From REEB509 sp049314555 (GTDB lineage Bacteria > Pseudomonadota > Alphaproteobacteria > Caulobacterales > Aquidulcibacteraceae): 64,000 nucleotides of DNA. This document shows, piece by piece, positions 24,511-34,194 of the stretch (within the stretch, counting starts at the first letter, position 1; each line of letters begins with the position of its first letter). Below the pieces are notes generated by a model, which was not told where the DNA came from, made no database searches, and worked only from the letters and a program-made list of their open reading frames with translations. The stretch covers positions 8,531 through 72,530 of the forward strand of contig JBMOEW010000011.1 of NCBI GenBank assembly GCA_049314555.1. The letters are read 5' to 3'. The position numbers and the translations under genes are program-made.

Positions 24511-25953
24511 ATGGCTGAGGACGGCTTGGCTGGCGGGCCTCGGACGCGCGCGCAGGCGATTGGCTTTGTGGGTGGACCTGTGCTCGCGCTTATCATCGCG
24601 TTGATGCCAAGTCCGGAAGGGATGGGCCCGGAGGCGCAAAGGGTGGCCGCCTTGGCCGTGCTGATGGCCGTGTGGTGGGCCACTGAGGCCGTGCCGATCG
24701 CTGCGACGTCTTTACTGCCTTTGGCCGTGATTCCACTTATTGGGGCCGGTAGTGCGCGCGAAGCCGGCGCGCCGTACGGCGATCCGATTGTGTTGCTGCT
24801 GATGGGCGGCTCGATGCTGGCGGTGGGCATTGAGCGGTGGGGCTTGCATCGGCGCCTGGCCCTTGGGGCGTTGAGCCAGCTTGGGCCAAGCACGCATTTC
24901 TTGGTGTTCGCTTTCATGGGCGTGACAGCGTTTTTGTCGATGTGGATTTCAAACACCGCCACGGCGCTGATGATGATGCCTATTGCGCTTTCTGTGGCGG
25001 CGGCTGCGGGCGGTGACCGGCGGTTTACCCAGGCGATGGTGCTGGGCGTTGCCTATGCGGCGACGATCGGTGGTGTGGCGACGCCGATTGGCACCCCGAC
25101 CAACCTGATCGCGATGGGTTGGATCAATGAGGAACTGGGCCAAAGCGTTAGTTTTGGCGATTGGGTTTCGATCGGTTTGCCGGCGATGTTGCTGCTGCTG
25201 CCGGGGGCCTGGTTTGTGGTGACGCGCGGGGTTGTGGCCAACAAGGGCGGGGCCGCGGCAATAGACGAAATCCGCACGGAATACAAAGCGCTGGGGCCAA
25301 TGAGTGCGCCGGAAGTGCGCGTGCTTATCGTGTTTGGGGTGGTAATCGGGCTTTGGGTTTGCGGGGAGTATCTGCGCAATGGGCTTGGCTTAAAGGGCGT
25401 GACCGATACCGGGATCGTCATCGCCGGGGCCATCGCGATGATGTTGGTGCCGGCTGGCAGAACTGCGCCTGGGCGATCGTTGGTGGCGTGGGACGAGGCG
25501 GCGAAAATCCCATGGGCTGTGATCTTGTTGTTTGGCGGAGGCATTAGCCTGGCCGAAGCCATGGAACGAACCGGACTTGCGGCCTGGATCGGCGATCAAA
25601 TGGGCGTCCTTGCCGGGGCACCGGCGTTGATGCTGGCGTTCTGTGTGGTGGCCTTGGTGATTGTGTTGACCGAGTTCATGAGCAATGTGGCCACCATCAC
25701 GATGATGTTGCCGATCCTGGGTGCGCTTTCGACGGCGGCAGGCGTTGATCCGATCGTGCTGATTGTGCCCGCAGCGATTGCCGCTTCCTGCGGGTTCATG
25801 ATGCCGGCGGGCACGGGGCCGAATGCGGTTGCCTTCGCCACCGGGCAGGCGCGGGTATCTGCCATGATGGGACGCGGGTTTTGGGTTAACCTGTTGGCGC
25901 TGATCTTGATGACCGCGGTGGGGCTATGGTTGGCGCCCCTTGTGCTCGGCTAG
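24511..25953 (+). CDS. DASS/SLC13 family anion:Na+ symporter
   Basis: A 480-residue inner-membrane transporter of the divalent anion:Na+ symporter family. The two inverted-repeat signature motifs are SNTATALMMMP and MSNVATITMMLP, which bind sodium and the substrate carboxylates. Another hallmark is IGGVATPIGTPTN. Likely substrates are C4 dicarboxylates, citrate or sulfate. The start is the ATG at 24511, with GGGG-rich sequence before it. Its last 30 bp overlap the end of a convergent PPOX gene. Confidence 0.9.
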   Translation: MAEDGLAGGPRTRAQAIGFVGGPVLALIIALMPSPEGMGPEAQRVAALAVLMAVWWATEAVPIAATSLLPLAVIPLIGAGSAREAGAPYGDPIVLLLMGGSMLAVGIERWGLHRRLALGALSQLGPSTHFLVFAFMGVTAFLSMWISNTATALMMMPIALSVAAAAGGDRRFTQAMVLGVAYAATIGGVATPIGTPTNLIAMGWINEELGQSVSFGDWVSIGLPAMLLLLPGAWFVVTRGVVANKGGAAAIDEIRTEYKALGPMSAPEVRVLIVFGVVIGLWVCGEYLRNGLGLKGVTDTGIVIAGAIAMMLVPAGRTAPGRSLVAWDEAAKIPWAVILLFGGGISLAEAMERTGLAAWIGDQMGVLAGAPALMLAFCVVALVIVLTEFMSNVATITMMLPILGALSTAAGVDPIVLIVPAAIAASCGFMMPAGTGPNAVAFATGQARVSAMMGRGFWVNLLALILMTAVGLWLAPLVLG

Positions 25954-26562
25954 TGCTGCTCGCAAAGCCGCGTTTTCGGCTTCCAGATCCGCTAGGCGTT
26001 GGCGGATTGGGGCGAGGGCCTCGGCAAGTTCCGCCTCTGAAAAGCGCGGGGTGATATGCTGGGGGCAATTCCAGTCCAGACCTTCCACCTTCACCAGGTA
26101 CGCCCGTTCTGGAACCGCCTTGTAGCCTTGCAGGGCCAAGCGCTGCATAAGGGCTTTGTCTTCAGCCATCGTTACGGATGTGATCTGGCCGAGCGCCTTC
26201 AATCGGGATTTGTTTGGAAAATCCATGAAGATAAAGGCCGCGCGCTGATTGCCGGCCAAGTTTCCTAGCGAGATGTATTGGCGATTTCCGCGGAAGTCCG
26301 GGAAAGCGAAATGGTCTTTGTCCAGAACCTGGATGAAGCCCGGCGGGCCGCCGCGATGTTGGACGTAGGGCCAACCGGTTTCTGAGACCGTGGCCATAAA
26401 GAAATGGTCCCGCGCAGCCAGGAAGGCGGCTTCAGCTGGGCCAAGGCGGAAATCGCGATCCGATTGTTTTTCCGCTTCGGCATAGGCGGCCCTTGAGCCG
26501 TGCTCTTCTTGCGCGGTTTTCACGGCCGGCGTGAACGCAATTTCTGCAAACCGATAGACCAT
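25924..26562 (-). CDS. PPOX-class FMN-binding split-barrel protein
   Basis: A 212-residue protein with the pyridoxamine-5-phosphate-oxidase-like split barrel. Typical segments are FFMATVSETGWPYVQHRGGPPGFIQVL, RGNRQYISLGNL and AAFIFMDFP. The C-terminal 40 residues form a probable coiled coil (IRQRLADLEAENAALRAAL). These proteins bind FMN, heme or F420; the ligand and substrate are unknown. The 3-prime end overlaps the DASS transporter gene by 30 bp in opposite orientation. Confidence 0.85.
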   Translation of the reverse strand: MVYRFAEIAFTPAVKTAQEEHGSRAAYAEAEKQSDRDFRLGPAEAAFLAARDHFFMATVSETGWPYVQHRGGPPGFIQVLDKDHFAFPDFRGNRQYISLGNLAGNQRAAFIFMDFPNKSRLKALGQITSVTMAEDKALMQRLALQGYKAVPERAYLVKVEGLDWNCPQHITPRFSEAELAEALAPIRQRLADLEAENAALRAALAEHKGRQP

Positions 26563-26642
26563 GTGTGGAACCTCAATGCCGTTGAGTTCGCAGCGCCGTT
26601 GGCAATCGTTACATTCGCGAGGTTGGCGCGCTAGTCTGGCGC

Positions 26643-27104
26643 ATGACCGCTTTTCCGCCCCCTACCCTGTTTGTCGACGCTGACGCCTGCCCGGTGAAGG
26701 AAGAAATCTATAAGGTTGGGCGTCGTTACCAGTGTGGCGTGATCGTGGTGGCGAATGCCTTCATTCGCACGCCGCCTGATGTGCGACTGGTGGTTGTGGA
26801 TGCGGGGCCAGACGCCGCCGACGATTGGATCGCTGTAAACATGGCTGCCTTCGACATCGTGATCACCAATGACATCCCACTTGCCGATCGGGCTCTGAAA
26901 GCTCAAGGCATCGCCCTTGGCACAACAGGAAAAATGTTTACCGAGGCGTCGATTGGCGCGGCGCTGGCGCAACGCGCGTTGATGGAGCATCTGCGGTCGT
27001 TTGGCGAAATGACGGGCGGACCAAAGCCGTTTTCGCCGGCGGATCGTTCGCGCTTTCTATCTGCTTTGGATGCCGCAGTGCAGCGGGCGCGGCAGCGGCG
27101 CTAG
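26643..27104 (+). CDS. DUF188/YaiI family protein
   Basis: A 153-residue protein of the conserved YaiI/YqxD (DUF188) family. The N-terminus FVDADACPVKEEIYKVG is diagnostic, and VITNDIPLADRAL and GPKPFSPADRSRFLSAL follow the family pattern. The fold resembles PIN/NYN nucleases and contains conserved aspartates (DADACP, TNDIPLAD), but no activity is established. It stands just before polA in the same direction with a gap of 57 bp; a role in RNA or DNA metabolism is a guess. Confidence 0.92.
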   Translation: MTAFPPPTLFVDADACPVKEEIYKVGRRYQCGVIVVANAFIRTPPDVRLVVVDAGPDAADDWIAVNMAAFDIVITNDIPLADRALKAQGIALGTTGKMFTEASIGAALAQRALMEHLRSFGEMTGGPKPFSPADRSRFLSALDAAVQRARQRR

Positions 27105-27161
27105 CGGCGTTTTTGCCTGGGGCCTTGCTGGAAGCGCGTGCGGGCGTCCATAACGCTCTGC

Positions 27162-29978
27162 ATGACGATGCCCTTTGACACCTCTTCGCGCCTGTTTTTG
27201 ATCGACGGCTCTGGCTACATCTTTCGGGCCTATCACGCGTTGCCGCCGTTGACGCGGGCCAGCGACGGCATGCCGGTTGGGGCGGTTTCCGGCTTCTGCA
27301 ATATGATCTGGAAGTTTCTGGAGGACATGAAGGTTGGAGAACGGCCGACCCATCTGGCCGTCATTTTTGATCGCAGCGAGAACAGTTTTCGCAAGAAACT
27401 CTACCCGCAATACAAGGCGAACCGGCCGCCTCCGCCGGAGGATTTGGTGCCGCAGTTCCAGTTGATCCGGGAGGCGACGCGGGCTTTTGGGCTGCCGGCG
27501 GTTGATCTTGAAGGATACGAAGCGGACGATTTGATTGCGACTTACGCCCGCGACGCGGCGGCAAAGGGGGCCCGGGTGGAGATCGTTTCCTCCGACAAGG
27601 ACTTGATGCAATTGATCGATGGCGAGCGGATCTTTTTGTTTGATCCGATGAAGCAAAAGCCGTTGGGCCTGGACGCCGTGCTTGAGAAGTTTGGTGTGTC
27701 TCCTGAAAAGGTGATCGACGTGCAGGCGCTGATGGGCGACAGCGTTGACAACGTGCCAGGCGCGCCGGGGATTGGGCCGAAAACAGCGGCGGAACTGATC
27801 ACCACCTTTGGTACTTTGGACGAGGTGTTGGCGCGGACTGCGGAGATCAAGCAACCCAAGCGGCGCGAAGCCTTAGAGCAGAATGCGGATTTGATCCGGA
27901 TCTCAAAACTGCTGGTGACCCTGAAGGACGACGTGGCTGTGGAACACACGGCGGAAAGCTTCGCCGTCAAAGATTTCGATCATGCGGCGTTGCTGACCTT
28001 TCTGGAGGCTATGGAATTTCGGACCCTGACGCGGCGCGTGCGGGAGGATATGGCGAAGGAGGGCCTTGATGTGCCAGCGCCGGCAGAGGGTCTGGGCGGC
28101 GGGCCGGGCGAGCAGGCGGCGATCGATCGATCCCTCTACACCACGGTGACAACTCTTGCGGGGCTGCAGGCCTGGGTGGCGGAGGCGACCGCCGCTGGGG
28201 TGGTGGCTGTAGATACTGAAACCACAAGCCTTGATGTGATGCGCGCGAAGCTGGTCGGGGTTTCGCTGGCGGTGGGTCCTGGGCGGGCGTGTTATGTGCC
28301 GCTTTCGCACGTTGACCCAAATGCTGGCGATGACTTGTTTGCCGATAACAAGCCGGCACCGGATCAAATTCCGATGAACGCCGCGCTTGCTCAGTTGAAG
28401 CCGCTGCTGGAAGCGCCCGCCGTGCTGAAGGTGGGCCAGAATCTCAAATACGATATGTCGATCTTGGCGCGCGTCGGGATCAGGGTTGCCCCGATCGACG
28501 ATACGATGCTGATCTCCTATGCCCTGGCGGCGGGCCTGCATGGGCACGGCATGGACGAGCTGAGCGAGCGGCATTTGGGGCATGTGCCGATCCCGTTTTC
28601 GGAGGTCGCGGGCAAAGGAAAGACGCTTGTCACATTTGACCGCGTGGCGATTGACCGCGCGACGGCCTACGCCGCTGAAGATGCGGACGTGACTTTCCGC
28701 CTGTGGGCGAAGCTAAAGCCGGAGTTGGCAAGGCAAAGCTGTTTGACGGTCTATGAAACGTTGGAACGTCCGCTGCCGGAGGTTTTGGCAGAGATGGAGC
28801 GCGCGGGCATCAAGGTGGACAGGGACGAGCTGTCGCGCATGTCTGGCGAATTTGCGCAGCGGATGGCGGCCATGGAGGACGAGGCCAAGCAGATTGCGGG
28901 GCGCGACTTCAATATCGGATCACCCAAGCAGCTTGGCGAGATCTTGTTTGACGAGATGAAGTTGGAGGGCGGCTCCAAAACCAAGACCGGTGCTTGGGGC
29001 ACAGATGCGTCGGTGCTGGAAACCCTTGCCGCGCAGGGGCATGCGCTGCCCAAGGTGATCCTGGATTGGCGCCAGCTGCAAAAGCTGCGCTCCACTTACA
29101 CCGAGGCGCTGAAGGACGCGATCAATCCGCAGACGGGTCGGGTGCACACCTCTTTTGCCATGGCGGCCACTACGACTGGGCGGCTGTCCAGCAGCGATCC
29201 CAACCTGCAGAACATCCCGATCCGCAGCGAGGAGGGGCGGCGCATCCGCGAGGCCTTCATCGCCGAGCCGGGGCATCTGTTGGTGAGTGCAGACTATTCG
29301 CAGATCGAGCTGCGATTGCTGGCCCATGTTGGTGATGTGCCGCAATTGAAAAAGGCGTTTGCAGACGGGCTTGATATTCACGCCATGACGGCGTCCGAGA
29401 TGTTCGGCGTTCCCATTGCGGGGATGGATCCGATGGTGCGCCGGCAAGCAAAAGCCATCAATTTCGGCATCATTTATGGCATCTCTGCCTTTGGTCTTGC
29501 GAATAACCTAGGCATAGATCAAAAAGAGGCGGCCGTGTACATTAAACAATACTTTGAGCGTTTCCCTGGCATTCGCGCCTACATGGAAGATACAAAGGCG
29601 TATGCTCGGGCGAACGGCTACGTCAAGACGATCTTCGGGCGACGGTGCTGGGTGGCCGGGATCAAAAGCAAGACCCCTGCCGAGCGCGCCTTTGCGGAGC
29701 GCCAAGCCATCAATGCGCCACTCCAAGGGGCCGCCGCGGACATTATTCGCCGGGCCATGGTGCGGCTGCCGGCGGCACTGGCGTCGGCTGGGCTGCGCGC
29801 CAAGATGTTGCTGCAGGTGCACGACGAGTTGGTCTTCGAAGTGCCGGAGGCCGAAGCTGCGGCGACCAGCGCTTTAGTCAAACAGGTGATGGAAGTTGCT
29901 GCGGAACCGGCGGTTTCGTTGTCGATCCCGCTGACCGTAGAAGCCAAGGCCGCGAAGACCTGGGGGCAGGCTCATTGA
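27162..29978 (+). CDS. polA: DNA polymerase I
   Basis: A 938-residue polymerase with all three activities. The 5-prime nuclease occupies about residues 1-300 (FLIDGSGYIFRAYHAL, QALMGDSVDNVPGAPGIGPKTA). The 3-prime exonuclease has its three motifs: VDTETT, NLKYDMSIL and YAAEDADVTF, so proofreading appears intact. The polymerase domain carries motif A (SADYSQIELR), motif B (RRQAKAINFGIIYG) and motif C (LQVHDELVFE). The start may be 27162 or the in-frame ATG two codons later. It ends 7 bp inside a convergent hydrolase gene. Confidence 0.97.
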   Translation: MTMPFDTSSRLFLIDGSGYIFRAYHALPPLTRASDGMPVGAVSGFCNMIWKFLEDMKVGERPTHLAVIFDRSENSFRKKLYPQYKANRPPPPEDLVPQFQLIREATRAFGLPAVDLEGYEADDLIATYARDAAAKGARVEIVSSDKDLMQLIDGERIFLFDPMKQKPLGLDAVLEKFGVSPEKVIDVQALMGDSVDNVPGAPGIGPKTAAELITTFGTLDEVLARTAEIKQPKRREALEQNADLIRISKLLVTLKDDVAVEHTAESFAVKDFDHAALLTFLEAMEFRTLTRRVREDMAKEGLDVPAPAEGLGGGPGEQAAIDRSLYTTVTTLAGLQAWVAEATAAGVVAVDTETTSLDVMRAKLVGVSLAVGPGRACYVPLSHVDPNAGDDLFADNKPAPDQIPMNAALAQLKPLLEAPAVLKVGQNLKYDMSILARVGIRVAPIDDTMLISYALAAGLHGHGMDELSERHLGHVPIPFSEVAGKGKTLVTFDRVAIDRATAYAAEDADVTFRLWAKLKPELARQSCLTVYETLERPLPEVLAEMERAGIKVDRDELSRMSGEFAQRMAAMEDEAKQIAGRDFNIGSPKQLGEILFDEMKLEGGSKTKTGAWGTDASVLETLAAQGHALPKVILDWRQLQKLRSTYTEALKDAINPQTGRVHTSFAMAATTTGRLSSSDPNLQNIPIRSEEGRRIREAFIAEPGHLLVSADYSQIELRLLAHVGDVPQLKKAFADGLDIHAMTASEMFGVPIAGMDPMVRRQAKAINFGIIYGISAFGLANNLGIDQKEAAVYIKQYFERFPGIRAYMEDTKAYARANGYVKTIFGRRCWVAGIKSKTPAERAFAERQAINAPLQGAAADIIRRAMVRLPAALASAGLRAKMLLQVHDELVFEVPEAEAAATSALVKQVMEVAAEPAVSLSIPLTVEAKAAKTWGQAH

Positions 29979-31018
29979 CCGGTTTCGAGGGGCGCGCGGA
30001 TTCGTTCCAATATACCCGACGCCGCCGCCCCAGGTGAGGCTTCCGATTTGCTTCTCGCTAAGCATATCAAGTCGGCGAGGTCTTTGATAATTGTCTTGTT
30101 GTCCCAATAACCTGCGTGCGCCCCTCTGATATCGAACATCCAGTTGAAGTACTTTACCTCTATAGCTTCAACAAGCGCCTGATACTTGGCGTTGATGGTT
30201 CCAAGCGGGAATCCAAGAACATCACCCCTGTGGTAGTAGTTGCGCCACGCATTCCTGTTTTCAGCCTTAAGGGCCTTTGCGAACTCTGGAAGGCTTGCGG
30301 AAGGCACCGCCACAGGTCGCACTTCGGCCGGGTCAGTAGCGAATGCAAATGCCGGAATATTGCACCCAAACGTTACGATCGCCGCGAGCGTTTCTCCACG
30401 CTCCATAGCCGTTCCTCTCACGATGCCCAAGGCCTTATCGCGCTTGGCATTGTTGTCGTGTGCCAGATCGGAAAAATAACAATTTACTACCTGACCGCCA
30501 AACGAATGCGCACATATAATCAATGGGGAGTTCGGCTCGACCCGCGACGCCAGGTTTGAAAGTGATCGCCGCATGGAATCGTTCACGCGATCGTACGTGG
30601 TATCCATTTGCTGACGCTCAGTTCGATCGATCGCTTCGCAAAAATCGAAGGCGCGCTTCCTGTTGTCGCGATCTAGGTCCTGGTAGGCAGCTGCATCGGC
30701 CAAAGCACGAAGTACAATGCTGCGGATGCCCTGTCGTCTCACGGATTTTCCGTGAAAGACTTGATTATTGATGTCAGCTTCAGGCTGCCCGCTTTTCGTC
30801 AGGGCCCCCCAAAACACTTCTTCGAAGCAGACATCATGGGGTTCGGTTATGCCATAGCTTTTCAAGAGTTTAGATTTGAGGCGCTTTCTAAACTTCTCCG
30901 AGTAGTTGGCCCGGCTGGTACCGATGCCGTGAACAATGAGCACGCCGACTTTTGCCGGGTTAACCTTGTCCCTCAAGTTGAGTGACCCAGAATCTGGTAG
31001 AACTGTAGAATCTGGCAT
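29972..31018 (-). CDS. Alpha/beta-hydrolase-like protein, likely acquired
   Basis: A 348-residue protein. VLIVHGIGTSRANYSEKF resembles the oxyanion-hole strand of alpha/beta hydrolases. ICAHSFGGQVV is a nucleophile elbow with the serine in A-H-S-F-G, and HAGYWDN near the C-terminus could hold the catalytic histidine. The substrate is unknown. The ATG at 31018 has GGGGAGG 7 bases upstream; an opening to 31084 exists but is less likely. Two sampled 60-base lines have 42 and 52 percent GC against 65 percent in a polA line, so codon use is unlike its neighbours. It overlaps polA by 7 bp. Confidence 0.75.
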   Translation of the reverse strand: MPDSTVLPDSGSLNLRDKVNPAKVGVLIVHGIGTSRANYSEKFRKRLKSKLLKSYGITEPHDVCFEEVFWGALTKSGQPEADINNQVFHGKSVRRQGIRSIVLRALADAAAYQDLDRDNRKRAFDFCEAIDRTERQQMDTTYDRVNDSMRRSLSNLASRVEPNSPLIICAHSFGGQVVNCYFSDLAHDNNAKRDKALGIVRGTAMERGETLAAIVTFGCNIPAFAFATDPAEVRPVAVPSASLPEFAKALKAENRNAWRNYYHRGDVLGFPLGTINAKYQALVEAIEVKYFNWMFDIRGAHAGYWDNKTIIKDLADLICLARSKSEASPGAAASGILERIRAPLETGQ

Positions 31019-31321
31019 CTGAACGCCTCCCCAAAGGCCCCATGTCGATTTGTTCATTAACCACTTTTCCTTAGCAGAACACAACTCACTTTGAAGTCAT
31101 TCACTAAGTCCTTTTGAGTCCTTGGCGGCACAATCGGCCATATTGGCCATGCGCTCCTTTTCGAGGATTGGCGCTGAGCGGAGACGGCGGGTTTGCGGGC
31201 CGTCTTCCCCGTCGGCCTGCGACAGAGTGGTGAATCTGCGCGGCGCTGAGCGCATCGCTTTGCAACTTGGCCAGACGCGCCCTATTCTCCCTTCTCTGTT
31301 TTTTGGAGCGACGCTTCACTC
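31019..31321. promoter_or_regulatory. Divergent intergenic region upstream of chvI with AGTCCTT direct repeats
   Basis: No gene is apparent in these 303 bases between the hydrolase and the response regulator. Three related 7-mers lie at 31096 (AGTCATT), 31108 (AGTCCTT) and 31118 (AGTCCTT); the last two start 10 bp apart, one helical turn, as expected for an OmpR-type regulator site. A GGCC-ATATT-GGCC inverted repeat lies at 31137-31149. Both are candidate operator elements; neither matches a motif I can name. Confidence 0.35.
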
Positions 31322-32020
31322 ATGCCCACTATTGCCCTTGTCGATGATGACGAAAATATCCTGGCCAGCCTGAAGGTCTTCTTCGAGCAGGAGGGTTATG
31401 CCGTGCGGACCTACCATGACGGACAGGCGGCGCTGGCTGGGTTGGCCGATAGCCCGCCAGACGTGGCTATTCTTGATATCAAAATGCCTAAGATGGACGG
31501 GGTCGAACTGCTCAAGCGTCTGCGGCAGACCTCGCAAGTGCCGGTGATTTTCTTGACGTCGAAAGACGAAGAGATGGACGAAGTGGTCGGCTTTACCGTT
31601 GGAGCGGACGACTACATCACAAAGCCCTTCTCGCAGCGTTTGCTGGGCGAGCGGGTGAAGGCGCTGTTGCGGCGCACCAAGGCTGGTGTGCCGGGCTCTC
31701 CTGAGTCCGGTGACAAAAAGCCTATCGTTCGGGGCGAGCTGGTGTTGGATCCCAACCGGCATGCCTGCGCCTGGAAGGGGGATACGGTTCGCCTGACCGT
31801 CACGGAGTTCCTGATCCTTCAGGCGTTGGCACAGCGGCCCGGCTATGTGAAAAGTCGTGACCAATTGATGGACGCAGCGTACGACGATCAAGTGTATGTC
31901 GACGACCGCACCATCGACAGCCATATCAAACGGTTGCGCAAGAAGTTCCGAGACGTAGATGGCGAATTCGACGCAATCGAGACCCTTTATGGTGTCGGCT
32001 ACCGCTACAACGAATCTTGA
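31322..32020 (+). CDS. chvI: Response regulator ChvI (OmpR family)
   Basis: A 232-residue two-domain regulator. The receiver has acidic pocket DDD at residues 8-10, phospho-acceptor Asp52 (ILDIKMPKMDG), Thr/Lys motif (FLTSKD) and the OmpR-type winged helix C-terminal domain ending TLYGVGYRYNES. The downstream kinase gene overlaps it. In rhizobia ChvI controls acid tolerance, exopolysaccharide and host association; the cognate kinase is ChvG and the gene context (PTS and ahcY) is the one seen in other alphaproteobacteria. GGAG precedes the ATG. Confidence 0.93.
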   Translation: MPTIALVDDDENILASLKVFFEQEGYAVRTYHDGQAALAGLADSPPDVAILDIKMPKMDGVELLKRLRQTSQVPVIFLTSKDEEMDEVVGFTVGADDYITKPFSQRLLGERVKALLRRTKAGVPGSPESGDKKPIVRGELVLDPNRHACAWKGDTVRLTVTEFLILQALAQRPGYVKSRDQLMDAAYDDQVYVDDRTIDSHIKRLRKKFRDVDGEFDAIETLYGVGYRYNES

Positions 32021-33644
32021 GCGGCCAATTCGGGGCCTGTTTGCTTCTCGCATCGCGCGGACGATCTTCCTGGCCAATCTGGTTGGTCTGGTCGCGCTGA
32101 CGGTTGGGGCGCTGCTGCTCTCTGAAACGCGCAACACCCTGACCCAGGCGCAGATCAGTGCGCTGCAGGTGCAAGGGGGCGTGATCGCCAATCTGTTGGT
32201 CGATGACGCTGTGATTGACCTGCAAACGCCGGGTCAACCGCCGTTTATCGATCGGGCGGCGGCGGGTCAGACGCTGTTGAACCTGGCTCCGCAAACGGCT
32301 GCCCTTAAGGGCGATCCGTACCTTGGGCCGCGGATTACGATCATTGATGCTCAAGGTGTCGAGGTGGCGGATACCGCAACGCTTCACGGCGACATCAACG
32401 AACAACCCTTGAGCCCGAGTGAGCAGCGCGCCCGAACACCGGTTGGGTCGTTCTTGACGTGGATTGGCAAGATGGGGGGCCGGCTCGAAACCTGGCGTCT
32501 CACGCCGTGGCGGCCAAATATCACGCTTGAACAAGAACGCGCGCAGGCGTTGGCCGGCGAAATGGCGGCGGGGCAGCGTCTGACTTCACAAGGGCAGCGG
32601 GTTATCTCTGTGACGATGCCGTTGCAGCGGGTTGGGTTTGTGGTTGGCGCGGTGACGTTGGAAAGCGCCGATGTCGAACGAATCCTGGCGGCTGAGCGGT
32701 TGGCGCTGATCCCTTACGTGGTTGGGGCCGCCGTCGGTATTTTTCTCGCGTCTTTGGTGCTGGCGTTGATGATCGCGCAACCGCTTCGGCGCCTGGCCGG
32801 GGAGGCTGACAAAGTGCGGGTGGGCAGCGCTGAGCGCTTGTTTGTGCCGGACGTTCGCCATCGCAAGGATGAAATTGGCGAACTGGCGATGGCGCTTGAG
32901 GGCATGACCGGTGCCTTGGCTGACCGCATCGATGCTAACGAACAGTTCGCGGCGGACGTGAGCCACGAGATCAAAAACCCGCTTACGTCTATTCGCTCGG
33001 CGGTGGAAACGGTTCGCCAAACGAACGACGACACGACACGCCAGCGGCTTTTGGGCGTGATCGCGCAGGATGTCGGGCGGTTGGACCGGCTGATCACCGA
33101 TATGACCCGGGCCAGTCGGATCGAGGCTGAAACCGCGCGGGGGGCGCTGGAGCGGGTCGATCTTGCCAAGCTGCTCAGCGATATCGCGGCCAGTTACGCG
33201 CTTTTGACAGACGGTCGCGCCAAGGTCAGCTATGAGGGCGATATTGCCGAGGCGGCTGTGATTGGACAGCCCGGCCCGATCGGGCAGGTTGTGCTTAACT
33301 TGATCGACAATGCGCGTTCGTTTGCGCCGACCGATGGCCACGTGAGGCTGAACGTAGGGGTGCTGCCCGTTCGGGACGGGGCGATCATTCGGCTTGTGGT
33401 GGAAGACGATGGGCCGGGGATTCCGGAGGCAAACCTGGAGGCCATCTTCCGCCGGTTTTACACGGATCGCCCGAAAGGCGCTGCGTTTGGGGGCAATTCC
33501 GGGCTCGGGCTTTCGATTGCGCGCCAAATTGTCGAGGCCCTGAACGGGCGGATCTATGCGGAGAACGTGCATGTGCCGGGGGCGACGGCGTCTCAAGGTG
33601 CACGCCTGATCGTTGAATTGCCGGCAGCTCCGGCGAACAAGTGA
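31989..33644 (+). CDS. chvG: Sensor histidine kinase ChvG
   Basis: A transmembrane sensor kinase of about 551 residues. Helix 1 (FLANLVGLVALTVGALLLSE) and helix 2 (LIPYVVGAAVGIFLASLVLALMIAQPL) flank a periplasmic sensor of about 200 residues. HAMP then follows, and H-box FAADVSHEIKNPLTSIR with His326. The ATPase has the N box (NLIDNARSF), G1 (VEDDGPGIPEA) and G2 (GNSGLGLSIA). The start is uncertain: ATG at 31989 overlaps chvI by 32 bp; an ATG at 31959 is also in frame. No hprK or rapZ gene follows. Confidence 0.9.
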   Translation: MVSATATTNLERPIRGLFASRIARTIFLANLVGLVALTVGALLLSETRNTLTQAQISALQVQGGVIANLLVDDAVIDLQTPGQPPFIDRAAAGQTLLNLAPQTAALKGDPYLGPRITIIDAQGVEVADTATLHGDINEQPLSPSEQRARTPVGSFLTWIGKMGGRLETWRLTPWRPNITLEQERAQALAGEMAAGQRLTSQGQRVISVTMPLQRVGFVVGAVTLESADVERILAAERLALIPYVVGAAVGIFLASLVLALMIAQPLRRLAGEADKVRVGSAERLFVPDVRHRKDEIGELAMALEGMTGALADRIDANEQFAADVSHEIKNPLTSIRSAVETVRQTNDDTTRQRLLGVIAQDVGRLDRLITDMTRASRIEAETARGALERVDLAKLLSDIAASYALLTDGRAKVSYEGDIAEAAVIGQPGPIGQVVLNLIDNARSFAPTDGHVRLNVGVLPVRDGAIIRLVVEDDGPGIPEANLEAIFRRFYTDRPKGAAFGGNSGLGLSIARQIVEALNGRIYAENVHVPGATASQGARLIVELPAAPANK

Positions 33645-33786
33645 GACATTGGTGTCGCAGGCTGGCGCAAGGTGCAGCACGTTCTGCAAACTTCGCCTTT
33701 TCTTGCAGGTGCGAACAGCTAAATATCGTAACTTGAGCTTTCGATCCGGGGCCAGGTGGCCTGATGACCTTAAGGTGGAGCGCGGC

Positions 33787-34194
33787 ATGATCGGTGTGGT
33801 GGTGGTCTCCCACGGTCATTTGGCGGACGAGTTTATTGCGGCGGCGGAGCACGTCTTAGGGACACAGCCGCAAATGAAGGCTGTGGCCATTGGGCCAGAC
33901 GACGACATGGGCGCGCGCCGGCAAGACATTCTTGATGCTGTTCAGGCTGTTGATGATGGCAATGGTGTCGTGATCTTGACCGACATGTTCGGGGGGACGC
34001 CCTCCAATCTCGCGATTTCGATCATGCAGGATCGCAAGGTTGAGGTTATCGCCGGGGTGAACTTGCCGATGCTGATCAAGCTTGCTGTGGAACGGGGGCG
34101 CGCGACGCTGCCGGAGGTCGTTTCCATGGCGCAGGAAGCCGGGCGCCACTATATCCGGGTGGCTAGTGCGGAGCTGACAGGCCACCAGGCATGA
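33787..34194 (+). CDS. PTS EIIA component, mannose family (regulatory PTS)
   Basis: A 135-residue EIIA of the mannose/ManX type. The phosphorylated histidine is likely His9 in VVSHGHLA, and LTDMFGGTPSNLA is the family signature loop. No EIIB or EIIC accompanies it, so this is the incomplete regulatory PTS of alphaproteobacteria rather than a sugar importer. It is coupled by an ATGA overlap to the HPr gene downstream. GGAG lies 7 bases before the ATG. The upstream gap to chvG is 142 bp and holds no gene. Confidence 0.93.
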   Translation: MIGVVVVSHGHLADEFIAAAEHVLGTQPQMKAVAIGPDDDMGARRQDILDAVQAVDDGNGVVILTDMFGGTPSNLAISIMQDRKVEVIAGVNLPMLIKLAVERGRATLPEVVSMAQEAGRHYIRVASAELTGHQA

